A stretch of DNA of 64,000 nucleotides from Mesorhizobium sp. ZC-5 (GCF_025753855.1 NZ_JAOWPT010000011.1:62001-126000), one strand, 5' to 3'; shown: positions 17,721-26,455, counted from the stretch's first letter. The notes: generated by a model not told the origin, from the sequence alone. A program made the numbers and translations.

Positions 17721-19063
17721 TGACTTACGATCAATTATTCGGCGCGATCGAAACCGTCCTGCGCGACAAGCTCGGCCACCCGCATATGGATGGCTTCGCG
17801 CCTCAAGCGAGGCTGAACGAGGATCTCTATCTCGACTCCGTTCTGATCCTCGAAATCATGCTCGCTCTCGAACTCGACCACGGCATCGCATTATCCGAGG
17901 AGGTCATCAGCCGCCAGGATCTTGATACCGTGGACGACCTCGTACGGCTGTTCATCCAGGAAATCGAAACCGATCCGGAAGAGGTGGAACCGGCCAAGGA
18001 ACTGGTTCTCATCCGCGCCGAAAGGGAAGCCGCCGAGCGGATCGGCGTGCACGGCGAGGACTACGTCGACATCAAGGTTCACTGCTTCGTCAGCAGCGTC
18101 TGCCACGCGGTAAAGCAGAAACTTCTCGATCACCGGCTGTTCTTCTTCGGTGTATGGGATGCGGGTTTCGCCATCGATGAGAGCTGGCGGCTGGCGTACC
18201 ACGCACCTGAAATCAACCACGACTTCTTTCGTGACTGGTTCGAGCGCCTCTATGGCCCAGAGATTCGCCAATGGTACCGGGTAGACGACACCAAGTTGGG
18301 CAATCTGGCGACGATGCTGGAACTGCTGGAGCGCAAGAAGCCGAGCGAATACCTGATGGTCATGCTCGATCTCTTCCATCTGCCCGAGCGCGAGAACAAG
18401 TTCAACCAGAACCCGTTCCCGCACTACCTGATGCTGGAGAAAACCGACGATCTCGAGGTGTGGATGGTTCTCGATCCCGATTTCCGCTGGGAAGGCAGGA
18501 TCGACAGGCAGAAGGTCATCGACGCCATCATGCAGCCGACCGTTGCGGGCGGCTTCATCTTCGACGCCGCCGACATCAGGAAACCGTCCGCTGTCGATGT
18601 GCGCGACTACTTCCTTGCCTGCTTCCATGAGGACGACAATCTGTTGACACGCGCCACCCGCGATATCGTCCGCGCGCATGTCGAGGGACGTGATGGTGTC
18701 AACCTGACCGATTTGTCGACGGCGCTGCGCGAACTGCCGGTCATCTCGATCCGCAAGTACGCGCTGGAGCATGGCTTCGCCTTTTTCTGGCGATCGCTGC
18801 AGCTCTCCAACGCCGGATTCGAAACGATCTGTGACGATATCGAGTCCCTGATCCAAGGGTTCAAGGCGCTTCATTACGCGATCATGAAGCTCAGCCGAAC
18901 AGGCGACGAAGCCCTGGCGGCGGGAATATTCGAAAAGCTCGATGAGTTGGACGCGATGGAGCGCTCCCTGAAGGGCCGTCTCGCGCAAACCTACAGGGTG
19001 TGGTGCGACACGCGCGGCCTCCTGCATGCTCCGCGCCACGATGTGGAGGAAGCCGTCGCATGA
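17720..19063 (+). CDS. asbDE: Fused acyl carrier (AsbD-like) and petrobactin condensation protein (AsbE-like)
   Basis: About 447 residues in one frame. Residues 1-80 form an aryl/acyl carrier domain with the phosphopantetheine serine Ser40 in LYLDSVLILE. From about residue 95 to the end is an AsbE-type domain, recognisable by HCFVSSVCHAVKQKLLDHR, FFFGVWDAGF, APEINHDFF, MVMLDLFHLPERENKF and NPFPHYLMLEKTD. In Bacillus anthracis these are separate genes of about 91 and 327 residues; their summed length matches this protein. The carrier holds the 3,4-dihydroxybenzoyl group and AsbE transfers it to the spermidine arms. GGAGG lies upstream of the ATG, and the start is coupled to the asbC stop. A frameshift artefact is unlikely because a natural-looking linker joins both halves. 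Confidence 0.87.
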   Translation: MTYDQLFGAIETVLRDKLGHPHMDGFAPQARLNEDLYLDSVLILEIMLALELDHGIALSEEVISRQDLDTVDDLVRLFIQEIETDPEEVEPAKELVLIRAEREAAERIGVHGEDYVDIKVHCFVSSVCHAVKQKLLDHRLFFFGVWDAGFAIDESWRLAYHAPEINHDFFRDWFERLYGPEIRQWYRVDDTKLGNLATMLELLERKKPSEYLMVMLDLFHLPERENKFNQNPFPHYLMLEKTDDLEVWMVLDPDFRWEGRIDRQKVIDAIMQPTVAGGFIFDAADIRKPSAVDVRDYFLACFHEDDNLLTRATRDIVRAHVEGRDGVNLTDLSTALRELPVISIRKYALEHGFAFFWRSLQLSNAGFETICDDIESLIQGFKALHYAIMKLSRTGDEALAAGIFEKLDELDAMERSLKGRLAQTYRVWCDTRGLLHAPRHDVEEAVA

Positions 19064-19905
19064 GATTGTCGCTTTGCACGATCACGTTCCGCCATCACCT
19101 GCTGTCGCTGGAAGATATTGCGCGATGGGCGGCGGCGAACGATTTCCAGGGTATCGAACTGTGGGGCGCGCACGCGCGCAACATGCAGCATATGACCGAC
19201 CGCAATGCGGCGTGGATGGCGGGGTTCGGGCTTTCCGTGCCCATGCTCAGCGACTATCTGCCTCTTGACGACGATCTGGCATCGCTGCGTCACGCCACGT
19301 CGAACCTCTGCCGTCTGGCCGGCCGTTGGGGGGCTGGCAAGGTGCGCACATTCGCCGGCAAATCGGCCAGCGGGGATACATCGCCCGAAGCCCGGTGGCG
19401 GTTATCGGCCCGGCTCAAGGACGCCTGCATGATGGCGCAGGACCAGGGTTGCCAGATACTGGTCGAAACACATCCGGGAACGCTTGCCGATACGCTGACG
19501 TCGACGCAGCGACTGATCGAGGAGGTCGACCATCCGGCCCTCGGCATCAATTTCGATACCTTGCATGTCTGGGAAGGTGGCGATGATCCGATCGCCGCGC
19601 ACCGCGCCCTGCTGCCGCATATCCGGCACTACCATCTGAAGAATGTGCGCGCGCGCGCCGATCTCGCGGTGTTCGAGCCGGCGAATGTTTACGCGGCAGC
19701 TGGAAGGCGGGCCGGGATGACGGCACTGTTCGACGGCGCCGTCGACTATCTGGAATTCCTGGACGAACTGCCGGAGCACGACGAGGTCGACGCTTCGCTG
19801 GAATGGTTCGGCGGCGATTGCTTCAACATCCTCGCCAATGACGCGCGCAACATGCGCTTGCTGCGTGCCGACCGAGAAGCGCCGATCCGATCCGGAGCGG
19901 CATAA
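19060..19905 (+). CDS. asbF: 3-dehydroshikimate dehydratase, AsbF-like
   Basis: 281 residues, xylose-isomerase-like TIM barrel. The N-terminus (LSLCTITFRHHLLS, then FQGIELWGAHARN) is highly characteristic of AsbF. Residues that fit the divalent-metal ligands of this family are Glu136 (VETHPGT), Asp166 (NFDTLHVWE), His192 (HYHLKN) and Glu248 (SLEWFGG). The enzyme converts 3-dehydroshikimate to 3,4-dihydroxybenzoate, the petrobactin catechol, from the shikimate pathway. The start overlaps the asbDE stop by four bases with GGAGGA upstream. A hairpin terminator follows 27 bases after the stop. Presence of this gene is what distinguishes the operon from aerobactin- or 2,3-dihydroxybenzoate-type clusters. 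Confidence 0.92.
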   Translation: MRLSLCTITFRHHLLSLEDIARWAAANDFQGIELWGAHARNMQHMTDRNAAWMAGFGLSVPMLSDYLPLDDDLASLRHATSNLCRLAGRWGAGKVRTFAGKSASGDTSPEARWRLSARLKDACMMAQDQGCQILVETHPGTLADTLTSTQRLIEEVDHPALGINFDTLHVWEGGDDPIAAHRALLPHIRHYHLKNVRARADLAVFEPANVYAAAGRRAGMTALFDGAVDYLEFLDELPEHDEVDASLEWFGGDCFNILANDARNMRLLRADREAPIRSGAA

Positions 19906-19931
19906 ACCGCCCCACTTCAGGCGGAATTGCA

Positions 19932-19966
19932 AAGGCTGGCGCGAGTCTCCCCGCGCCAGCCTTTTT
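19932..19966. terminator. Bidirectional rho-independent terminator between asbF and the TonB receptor
   Basis: A 12-bp perfect stem (19932-19943 with 19952-19963) with an 8-base loop, followed by a T-run on the plus strand and with A-residues in front that give a T-run on the minus strand. It lies between convergent genes and can serve both. Confidence 0.9.
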
Positions 19967-19971
19967 CGATG

Positions 19972-22062
19972 TCAGAACCGCGCCGTGGCGCTCAACCGGA
20001 ACGAACGGCCGGGATCATAGTGCGGCATTACACCGTCGAAATCCTGCCCGTAGGCTGCGCGGTCCGTGTAGTTTTCGTCGAAGATATTGAGGGCGTCCGC
20101 CCGCAACGTGAAGTTCGGGCGCGAGGGCGGCGTCCATTCGAGGAAAGCATTCACCACCTCATAGCCGGGCAGTTCCTTCTTGGCGCTGGTTGGATCGGTC
20201 GGATGCCGCACCATCGTGCCGTCGTAGGCGAGTGCGATCTCGACGTCGCCGCCGACTTTCAGTCCCCAGTCGTCGAACGTGTAACCCGCACCGATCATGA
20301 TGATCTGCCCGAGCGGCGTCGTCAGGTAGCGGCCGATCTCGGAATCGGCGGGCACATCGTCGACATCGGCATCGATGTCGGCGTATTTCACGCTGACGAA
20401 GCCGGCATCCCAATCGTAGCGTCCGCCGATTTCCCAGCCTTTGGAGACGAGATCGAGGGTTCGGATCGACGTCAGTTCGGGAACGGGTGCGCCGCGTCCG
20501 AATACCGGCAGGCGTGCGTCGCTGATATCGGTGCGGAACACGTTCGCCTCGAAGGTGAAGCCGTTGTAACGCGCCTCCAGACCGGCGGTATAGTTGTTGG
20601 AAGTCACCGGCTCGGGGCCGCCGCCATAAGTCCAGAGCGGGTTCTGCAGATAGTTTTCCGCCAGCGGAACAGCGCCCCAGACATGCGAGGTGCCGGCCTT
20701 GACCGTCAGGAATTCAGGCAGCAGGTCGTATTCGCCCGAGATGTTGCCGCTGATACCGGCGTTCTTCCACTCCGTACCGTCGACGCCGGTGAACCATTGG
20801 TGGTCGGCGCGCCCCCCAAACGAGATCCTGGCCCGGTCGAAGGGCTCCAGGCGCGCCTGGGCATAGGCGCCGACATTCGTGGCGCGTTCATCGGTGAAGA
20901 ACGGCGCCGTCGCGTTCTTGTAGTCCAGGTCGGCCTTGTCGTTGTAGAAATCGAAGCCGGCAGTGACGCTGCCCATGTCGAGCGCAAACCGGTTTTCCAC
21001 CTTGCCGTTGAAGCTGCTGGTCGCGCCCTCGGTCGGCGACACAATGTCGGGGTCGAAGCGGTCCGTTTCCAGAGTTCCTATCTGTGTGCGGCTGTAAGCG
21101 AACACGATCTTGGGGTCCCACCATCCTTCAGGTGTTGTATCCGTATAGGTGAAGACAGTGTTCTGGCGTTGTAGGTCGTAGTTCCGGACTTCAGGCTCCG
21201 CGCCGCGGTTGATGTAGACATTGGCGCGATAGGGACGCAGCGCGTTGTCGCGCACCTGCTCGTGGCTGAGCTCGAAGCGATGGCCATCGACAGCCTCATA
21301 GGCGATCTTGCCCAGCCCACTGATGAGGTCGGTGCCCGTCCCCAGCATTTCGTCGCCATTGCCGGAGGTGAAATTGCCACCATGGCCGTAGTTGATGTAG
21401 CCGAGATATTCGAACCCGTTCTGCTGGCCGAAGGCGCTCACGCCGGTGGTGAATGTCTCGCTGTTGGTGTCCCAGATGCCGGTGACGAAACCGCCGAAAT
21501 TGCGGCCAGGCTCCAGCAAGTCGACAGCGTCCTTGGTCTCGAACCCGAGCGAACCTGCGAGCGCGGCTGGACCGGCATCGGCCGGTGCGACGCCCGCCTG
21601 CACCGATGCAGCCTTCAGGAGCGCCGGATCGAGCAGATATGTGCCGTTGTGGTGGAATACCTTGTTGTTCTGTCGTGACCCGTCGACGGTCACAGCCAGA
21701 TTGTTCTCGTCGACGCCGTTGACGTAGATCTTCTGCGTGCTGGGGATCGCCCCGCCTACAGCGATTTGCGGCTCGCCGGAGAACACCTCCCTCAAGTCCT
21801 GCGGTTTCTTGCGGTCGATCTCCTCCTGGTCGATGGTGATCAGATCGGCGCCGGCCGTGGCGTTCGCGCCCGCACCCACGTCGACAACGACAACGGTATC
21901 GAGTTGCGTCACTCCGCCAGGAGCCGGGCTTTCTCCTTCTTCTTCGCTCGAGGTTCGCGATTCCGCTTCCCGCGCCGGAGCCGACTGTGCCAGCGCGTCG
22001 GGACACACAAAAAAGGACATCGCTGTACTAACGGTCAGCGCGCGCAGAATATCGGATGACAT
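19972..22062 (-). CDS. TonB-dependent ferric-siderophore outer-membrane receptor
   Basis: About 696 residues from the ATG at 22062; an in-frame start at 22152 adds 30 residues before the signal peptide. The precursor carries a signal sequence ending in DALAQS. The plug domain begins near residue 50 (TQLDTVVVVDVG, then DLREVFSGEPQIAVGG and KIYVNGVDENNLAVTVDG), followed by a 22-strand-type barrel. The C-terminus (NFTLRADALNIFDENYTDRAAYG to RSFRLSATARF, ending in Phe) is classic. It should take the ferric siderophore across the outer membrane with TonB energy. Its position at the end of the minus-strand uptake set, facing asbF, points to petrobactin or a relative as ligand; that is inference. 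Confidence 0.88.
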   Translation of the reverse strand: MSSDILRALTVSTAMSFFVCPDALAQSAPAREAESRTSSEEEGESPAPGGVTQLDTVVVVDVGAGANATAGADLITIDQEEIDRKKPQDLREVFSGEPQIAVGGAIPSTQKIYVNGVDENNLAVTVDGSRQNNKVFHHNGTYLLDPALLKAASVQAGVAPADAGPAALAGSLGFETKDAVDLLEPGRNFGGFVTGIWDTNSETFTTGVSAFGQQNGFEYLGYINYGHGGNFTSGNGDEMLGTGTDLISGLGKIAYEAVDGHRFELSHEQVRDNALRPYRANVYINRGAEPEVRNYDLQRQNTVFTYTDTTPEGWWDPKIVFAYSRTQIGTLETDRFDPDIVSPTEGATSSFNGKVENRFALDMGSVTAGFDFYNDKADLDYKNATAPFFTDERATNVGAYAQARLEPFDRARISFGGRADHQWFTGVDGTEWKNAGISGNISGEYDLLPEFLTVKAGTSHVWGAVPLAENYLQNPLWTYGGGPEPVTSNNYTAGLEARYNGFTFEANVFRTDISDARLPVFGRGAPVPELTSIRTLDLVSKGWEIGGRYDWDAGFVSVKYADIDADVDDVPADSEIGRYLTTPLGQIIMIGAGYTFDDWGLKVGGDVEIALAYDGTMVRHPTDPTSAKKELPGYEVVNAFLEWTPPSRPNFTLRADALNIFDENYTDRAAYGQDFDGVMPHYDPGRSFRLSATARF

Positions 22063-22229
22063 CAACTGAATTCCCCTCGACAACTTGTGGCCCCCGCCGC
22101 CGCGAACGCGCCAGCTTCCGACTGCCTTAGCGCATCGTGGTGTTGTCGACAATAAAGTTGATAAAAAAAATCCAGTTTATGCAAGCTACTGTAACTACTG
22201 TGCTCTTCAGAACACACCAGGTTTACATG
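22063..22229 (-). promoter_or_regulatory. Leader region of the TonB receptor gene
   Basis: 167 bases between the ATPase gene and the receptor. It contains an AT-rich stretch at 22151-22185 and a perfect 10-bp palindrome TTGTCGACAA (22143-22152). It may hold a separate iron-responsive promoter, but I saw no clear match to a known iron box. Confidence 0.4.
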
Positions 22230-22988
22230 TCATGTGTGGTGCAGCACCGCCAACCGCCCCGCGACCCGCTCCACCAGCATGGGAAAGCCGAAAATGCTCT
22301 CCAGGACGTCCGGTCTGATGATCGCCTCGGTATCCCCCGAGGCTACGACGGCGCCGTCCTTCATTGCCACGATCCGGTCTGCATGAGCCGCCGCGTGATT
22401 GATGTCGTGGAGCACGATGAGCACGGTCTTTCCGTGCTCGTCCCCAATGCGTCGCAGCGTCCGCATGAGGTTTCTGGCGTGGAACATGTCCAGGTTGTTC
22501 AACGGCTCGTCCAGAAGGATGTAGTCCGTTCCCTGACAGAAGGTCATGGCGACAAGGGCGCGCTGCCGTTGTCCGCCCGATAGGGTATCGATGAAGCGCA
22601 GCGACAGATCGCCGAGGTCGAACTGTTCCAGAGATGCCGCGACGATTTCCCGGTCCTGCGCCGTCAATCTTCCGCGGTGATGCGGGAAACGGCCGAAACC
22701 CACCAGTTCGGCGACGCGCAGGCGGCTTGCGACGCCAGGATCCTGGCGCAGGATGGCCATGACCTTCGCCAGTTCGCGGCTTGGCGTCGTGTCGACCGCC
22801 AGTCCGTCGACGGTGATGCGGCCGCTTTGGAGAGGTTGCAGGCGGGCAATCAGCGACAGCAGGCTAGACTTGCCGGCGCCATTGGGGCCGACAAGCGCCG
22901 TGACCCCGCCTTTCGGCACCGTAAGGTTCACATCGTTGAGGATGCCGCTGCCGCCAAGGGTCAGGGATACGCCTGAAATCTCGATCAT
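22230..22988 (-). CDS. Iron-siderophore ABC transporter ATP-binding protein
   Basis: 252 residues. Walker A is GPNGAGKSS, the signature LSGGQRQRA, Walker B YILLDEPLNNLD, and the switch His lies in VLHDINHAAAHADR; the overall pattern is that of FecE/FepC/YclP-type ATPases. Start at 22988 overlaps the permease stop by four bases (ATGA). It powers import of the ferric siderophore from the periplasm together with the two FecCD-type permeases upstream. A much longer open frame runs into the permease on this strand but has no homology upstream of MIEISGV. Confidence 0.9.
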   Translation of the reverse strand: MIEISGVSLTLGGSGILNDVNLTVPKGGVTALVGPNGAGKSSLLSLIARLQPLQSGRITVDGLAVDTTPSRELAKVMAILRQDPGVASRLRVAELVGFGRFPHHRGRLTAQDREIVAASLEQFDLGDLSLRFIDTLSGGQRQRALVAMTFCQGTDYILLDEPLNNLDMFHARNLMRTLRRIGDEHGKTVLIVLHDINHAAAHADRIVAMKDGAVVASGDTEAIIRPDVLESIFGFPMLVERVAGRLAVLHHT

Positions 22989-23959
22989 CGTCGGCCCGAT
23001 GCAAACAGAATGGCAAGGAACACGATTCCACCGGCGAACTCCACTACGATGCCGAGGCTGCCCTCTCCCCCGAGAGCGTGCTGAAGCACGGTCTGGCCGC
23101 CCACGAGCACGATTATCGCCGTCAACGCCGCCGCCGGAATAAGCACGGCGTGCCGGTTGGTACCGACGATGCGTTGGGCGAGTGAAACGACCAGCAGCCC
23201 CAGAAACGCCATCGGCCCAACCAACGCCGTTGATGCCGACACCAGCGCGGCGACAAGAACGAGAAGCCCGGCGGCGGTGACGCGCCATGCAACGCCAAGC
23301 CCGATTGCGGTGTCCGAGCCCAGCGCGAGCACATCGAGAACATGCCGCGCCCGCCATGCGATGAAGGTGCCCGCCACCGTAATCGCGGCAGCGAGCAGCA
23401 GCAGTTCGGGTTCCACCGCGTTGAAGCTTGCGAAGACCGCACCTTGCAGCACCGCGAAATCGTTGGGATCGATGAGCCTGGCCAGCAACGTCGTCAGGGA
23501 GCGGAAAAGTACACTGAGCACGACGCCGGTCAGCAACATCAGCGTCAGATCGAATTGGCGGCGCAGCATCGGCAGGAACAGCACAAGCGCCAAACACGTC
23601 ATCGCCATGAAATTGCCGAGGAAGTGCAAGCGGGGATCGATGCCGGCAAAACCGAAGCCGCTCAGCGTAAAGACAAGCGCGGTCTGGCAGAAGATGTAGA
23701 GCGCATCCAACCCCATGATCGACGGGGTGATGATGCGGTTTGCGCAAACGGTCTGGAACACGACCGTCGAAACCGCCACCGCCACGCCGACCACGACCAT
23801 GGCCGCCAGGCGGACCGAGCGCAATTCGAGCACAAAGGCCAGGTTGCCGCGCAAGCCGATCGTCATGTACGCCAGACAGGCCAGCAATGCCGCCGCCGCC
23901 ATGATCGCCACGCGGAAATCGGGCCGCACCATGTCGCGTTGCACGGCGGTTTCAGTCAT
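22985..23959 (-). CDS. FecCD-family siderophore ABC permease (second of pair)
   Basis: 324 residues, about nine hydrophobic helices. It has the FecCD pattern: SVRLAAMVVVGVAVAVSTVVFQTV, an NRIITPSIMGLDALY stretch, ALGSDTAIGLGV for ATPase contact, and VGPMAFLGLLVVSLAQ. Together with the neighbouring permease it forms the channel for the ferric siderophore. The start overlaps the preceding gene by eight bases; the stop overlaps the ATPase gene by four. The N-terminus from MTETAVQRD is preferred; an upstream in-frame Met lies inside the other permease. Confidence 0.9.
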   Translation of the reverse strand: MTETAVQRDMVRPDFRVAIMAAAALLACLAYMTIGLRGNLAFVLELRSVRLAAMVVVGVAVAVSTVVFQTVCANRIITPSIMGLDALYIFCQTALVFTLSGFGFAGIDPRLHFLGNFMAMTCLALVLFLPMLRRQFDLTLMLLTGVVLSVLFRSLTTLLARLIDPNDFAVLQGAVFASFNAVEPELLLLAAAITVAGTFIAWRARHVLDVLALGSDTAIGLGVAWRVTAAGLLVLVAALVSASTALVGPMAFLGLLVVSLAQRIVGTNRHAVLIPAAALTAIIVLVGGQTVLQHALGGEGSLGIVVEFAGGIVFLAILFASGRR

Positions 23960-24932
23960 TGCGGTTTCGGCCGAGCAACAGGATGAGGAAAAGTACCGCG
24001 CCGACGACGCCAAGAACCGTGCCGACCGGCACTTCGTAGGGGAAGCGGATCAGCCTGCCGATCATATCGCAGGCAAGCACCAGCGCCGCGCCCCCTCCGG
24101 CGACCCACGGCAGGGTGTGGCGGAGATTTTCCCCGGCGAAGCGGGATACGATGTTGGGCACGACAAGACCGACGAAAGGGATGGTCCCGACAACGACCAC
24201 GATGAGCGCGGTGACGGCCGAGACGATGACCAGGCCGAACCGCAGCACGCCGGCATAGTTGAGGCCAAGCCCGATGCTGGCGTCCCTGCCCATCGAAAGA
24301 ATCGTCAACCTGTCGGCGGTCCACAAGGCCAGCGCGACCAGCGCGCCCGCAACCCACAACAGTTCATAGCGTCCGCGCAGGATGCCGGAAAACTCGCCCG
24401 TCATCCATACTTCGACATATTGCAGGAGGTCCAATCTCCAGGCCAAGAAGGTGGCGACGGCACCGATGACGCCGCCATAAACGAGCCCGAAAAGGGCGAC
24501 GAGGAAAGGCTGCGTGGGCGGCAGCCTGTGGGCAAGCATGAGAAATAAAGATGTTCCCGCGAGCGCGGTCGCGGCAGCACCCGCGGCCTTCCAGCCAAGC
24601 GCGGCATTCGGCCAGACCAGCGTCACGACCAGTATGCCGAGTGCAGCCGATTGCGCGGTCCCGGCCGTCGCCGGCTCGACGAAACGGTTGCGGGCAAGTG
24701 TCTGCATCACAAGGCCGGCGATGGCCAGTGCGCTGCCGGCCAGGAGGGCGGCCAGTGTGCGCGGCAGCCGGCTGACCATCACCAGCCGCAAGGCTTCCGG
24801 ATCGGAAACGAGGCTGCGGATGGACAGGTTGGTGACGCCGACGAACAGGCTGCCGACAAACAGCGCAGCCAGGGTTGCGATGGCGATGGCCTGAAAGGCG
24901 AAGCCTGGGCGGCCGATGGTGGCAGCTGTCAT
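23952..24932 (-). CDS. FecCD-family siderophore ABC permease (first of pair)
   Basis: 326 residues with the FecCD hallmarks: RLPRTLAALLAGSALAIAGLVMQTLARNRFVEPATAG in the second helix region, MGRDASIGLGLNYAGVLR and GTIPFVGLVVPNIVSRFAG. It should pair with the next permease to form a hetero-dimeric channel. Its start overlaps the binding-protein stop by four bases, so binding protein, two permeases and ATPase make one coupled operon, the same order as fatBCD/yclNOPQ-like petrobactin uptake systems. Confidence 0.9.
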   Translation of the reverse strand: MTAATIGRPGFAFQAIAIATLAALFVGSLFVGVTNLSIRSLVSDPEALRLVMVSRLPRTLAALLAGSALAIAGLVMQTLARNRFVEPATAGTAQSAALGILVVTLVWPNAALGWKAAGAAATALAGTSLFLMLAHRLPPTQPFLVALFGLVYGGVIGAVATFLAWRLDLLQYVEVWMTGEFSGILRGRYELLWVAGALVALALWTADRLTILSMGRDASIGLGLNYAGVLRFGLVIVSAVTALIVVVVGTIPFVGLVVPNIVSRFAGENLRHTLPWVAGGGAALVLACDMIGRLIRFPYEVPVGTVLGVVGAVLFLILLLGRNRND

Positions 24933-25831
24933 TGCGTCTGCGAGAAGGCGTCTCGGATCGTCTCGAGCACGCGCTGCATCGACCGGACGCCGCCCGCCGC
25001 GATGTAGAAATCCGCTGCCGGCACGTGGATAATCTGCTTCTTCTTCCAAGCCGTGGTTTCGGCCACCAGTTCGTTGTCGAGCGTCGCCATCGCGTTCTGC
25101 TCGCCCGACCCGATCGCCGCGGCGCGGTCAAGCACGATGAGCCAGTCCGGGTTGGCATCGCGAACGAACTCGAAGGAAATCGCCTCACCATGGGTGGCGG
25201 CCTCGACATCCTCGACGGCAGGCGGGAGCTCGAGCGCCGCGTGCACCCAACCGAAGCGGGAGCCCTTGCCGTATGCCGTCACTTTCGGGCCGCTCGTCAT
25301 CAGGATCAGCGCCTTGCCCTTGCCTTTGACTGCCTCGCGTGTCGACACGAGCAAGGCGTCGAGTTCTGCGGCAAGCGCGGTGGCCTCGGCCTGTTTGTCG
25401 ACCAGGGCACCATACGCCGCGAGGCGCTGTTTGGCCTGCGCGAACAGGTCGTCGCCGTCCATCGTCATATCGATGGTCTGCGCAATCCGGCTGGTGGCGG
25501 CCAGTTGCGGCGAGGAGCGCCCGCCGAGAATGATCAAGTCCGGCGCCAGTGCGCTCAGGGCCTCCATGTCAGGTTCGAAGATGGTGCCGACGACTTCGGC
25601 GCCATCCTTTAACCGGGCGAGTTCCGGCACGTAGAGATTCTCGGGCAGGCCGGCGATCTTCACCCCAAGGCTGTCGAGCGTATCGACCGCCGCTATGTCG
25701 AAGACGGCGAGCGTCTGCGGCGTCTCGCCGACGCTCACCGGTCCCTTTGCCGTCTCGATTTCGGTACCTGTCGCCTGAGCGAGGAAAAGAGCCAATGCGG
25801 GCAGCGACAGGGCTGATGTGAACCATCTCAT
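24929..25831 (-). CDS. Periplasmic ferric-siderophore-binding protein (FatB/YclQ-like)
   Basis: 300 residues with an N-terminal hydrophobic export signal (WFTSALSLPALALFLAQATG). The two-lobed class III binding-protein pattern is seen: VSVGETPQTLAVFDIAAVDTLDSLGV, EALSALAPDLIILGGRSS, ALILMTSGPKVTAYGKGSRFG, and ANPDWLIVLDRAAAIG. This arrangement resembles the petrobactin/catecholate binders of the YclQ-FatB branch. It delivers the iron complex to the permeases encoded immediately downstream. Ligand assignment rests on the neighbouring asb operon. Confidence 0.87.
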   Translation of the reverse strand: MRWFTSALSLPALALFLAQATGTEIETAKGPVSVGETPQTLAVFDIAAVDTLDSLGVKIAGLPENLYVPELARLKDGAEVVGTIFEPDMEALSALAPDLIILGGRSSPQLAATSRIAQTIDMTMDGDDLFAQAKQRLAAYGALVDKQAEATALAAELDALLVSTREAVKGKGKALILMTSGPKVTAYGKGSRFGWVHAALELPPAVEDVEAATHGEAISFEFVRDANPDWLIVLDRAAAIGSGEQNAMATLDNELVAETTAWKKKQIIHVPAADFYIAAGGVRSMQRVLETIRDAFSQTQ

Positions 25832-25857
25832 GAGCGAGTTCCGGATCGAATGGCCGC

Positions 25858-26142
25858 TCAGCCTTGCCAGGCCAGCGGCTGCAGATTTTCGCGAAAGGCA
25901 AAGCGGACAAGATGCGATTCGATGACCTGCTTGGTCTCGCTCAGCGCCTCGGCGTCCGCAGCTTCAACCCGTATCTCCAGTTCCTTCGGGCCGGCGTCCA
26001 TCTTGGCGGTGCCGCAGGAAAAGCGGCACTCTCCACGCCCATCGCCATATTCCACCTCAACCTTGTGCGCGAAATGTTTGCAGAGCTGCTGGAGGTATTT
26101 GTCCGCATATGGCGTTTCGCAATGCGCTGTCGCGGTGAGCAT
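25858..26142 (-). CDS. DUF2218 protein at the head of the siderophore uptake operon
   Basis: 94 residues. The pattern TATAHCETPYADKYLQQLCKHFAHKVEVEY with GRGECRFSCGTAKM and VIESHLVRFAFRE is that of DUF2218, a small cytosolic family often encoded beside iron and siderophore uptake genes. Three conserved cysteines and several His could bind metal or support ferric reduction, but no function has been shown to my knowledge. It is 26 bases upstream of the binding-protein gene on the same strand and thus is probably the first gene of the uptake transcript. Confidence 0.83.
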   Translation of the reverse strand: MLTATAHCETPYADKYLQQLCKHFAHKVEVEYGDGRGECRFSCGTAKMDAGPKELEIRVEAADAEALSETKQVIESHLVRFAFRENLQPLAWQG

Positions 26143-26150
26143 CGAGGCCT

Positions 26151-26168
26151 CTTAATATGAGAATTAAG
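26151..26168. promoter_or_regulatory. Inverted repeat, candidate iron-responsive operator
   Basis: CTTAAT and ATTAAG arms flank a 6-base spacer, nine bases upstream of the DUF2218 start. The AT-rich dyad with a central TGAGA resembles Fur-type boxes more than RirA boxes. Assignment is tentative. Confidence 0.5.
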
Positions 26169-26399
26169 CTCCACTTATCGCAAACCCCACTTTCAGGCAA
26201 GGTTACGACGGGTGGTCCCCCTGTCAGCATCTGTCAGGAATATTTTCTCCCCTTTATCCCCACCCTTCCAACCACCCGCATAATCCTTCTCACAGTTTGG
26301 AAGGAACGGCGATGGACTGGACTGCGGCAATCGAGAAGAACCGGGAGGCGCTGAAGCGCATCCTGGCCGCACTCGTCGCCATGGCCGGGCTCGCCGGCG

Positions 26400-26455
26400 C
26401 TGACCCCGGATTCCCCTCCCCCTTGCGGGGAGGGGTTAGGGGTGGGGGTACCCTT
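26400..26455. repeat. GC-rich palindromic repeat element (first)
   Basis: CCCCTCCCCCTTGCGGGG is followed by GAGGGGTTAGGGGTGGGGG, a dispersed intergenic repeat type common in alphaproteobacterial genomes. Here it lies inside a coding frame and is read through as a Pro/Gly-rich insert (SPLRGGVRGGG). Confidence 0.65.

Noticed and set aside
22989-23747. N-terminal extension of the siderophore ATPase frame
   Set aside because: It lies over the permease gene in another frame; ABC homology begins exactly at the Met at 22988, which overlaps the permease stop.
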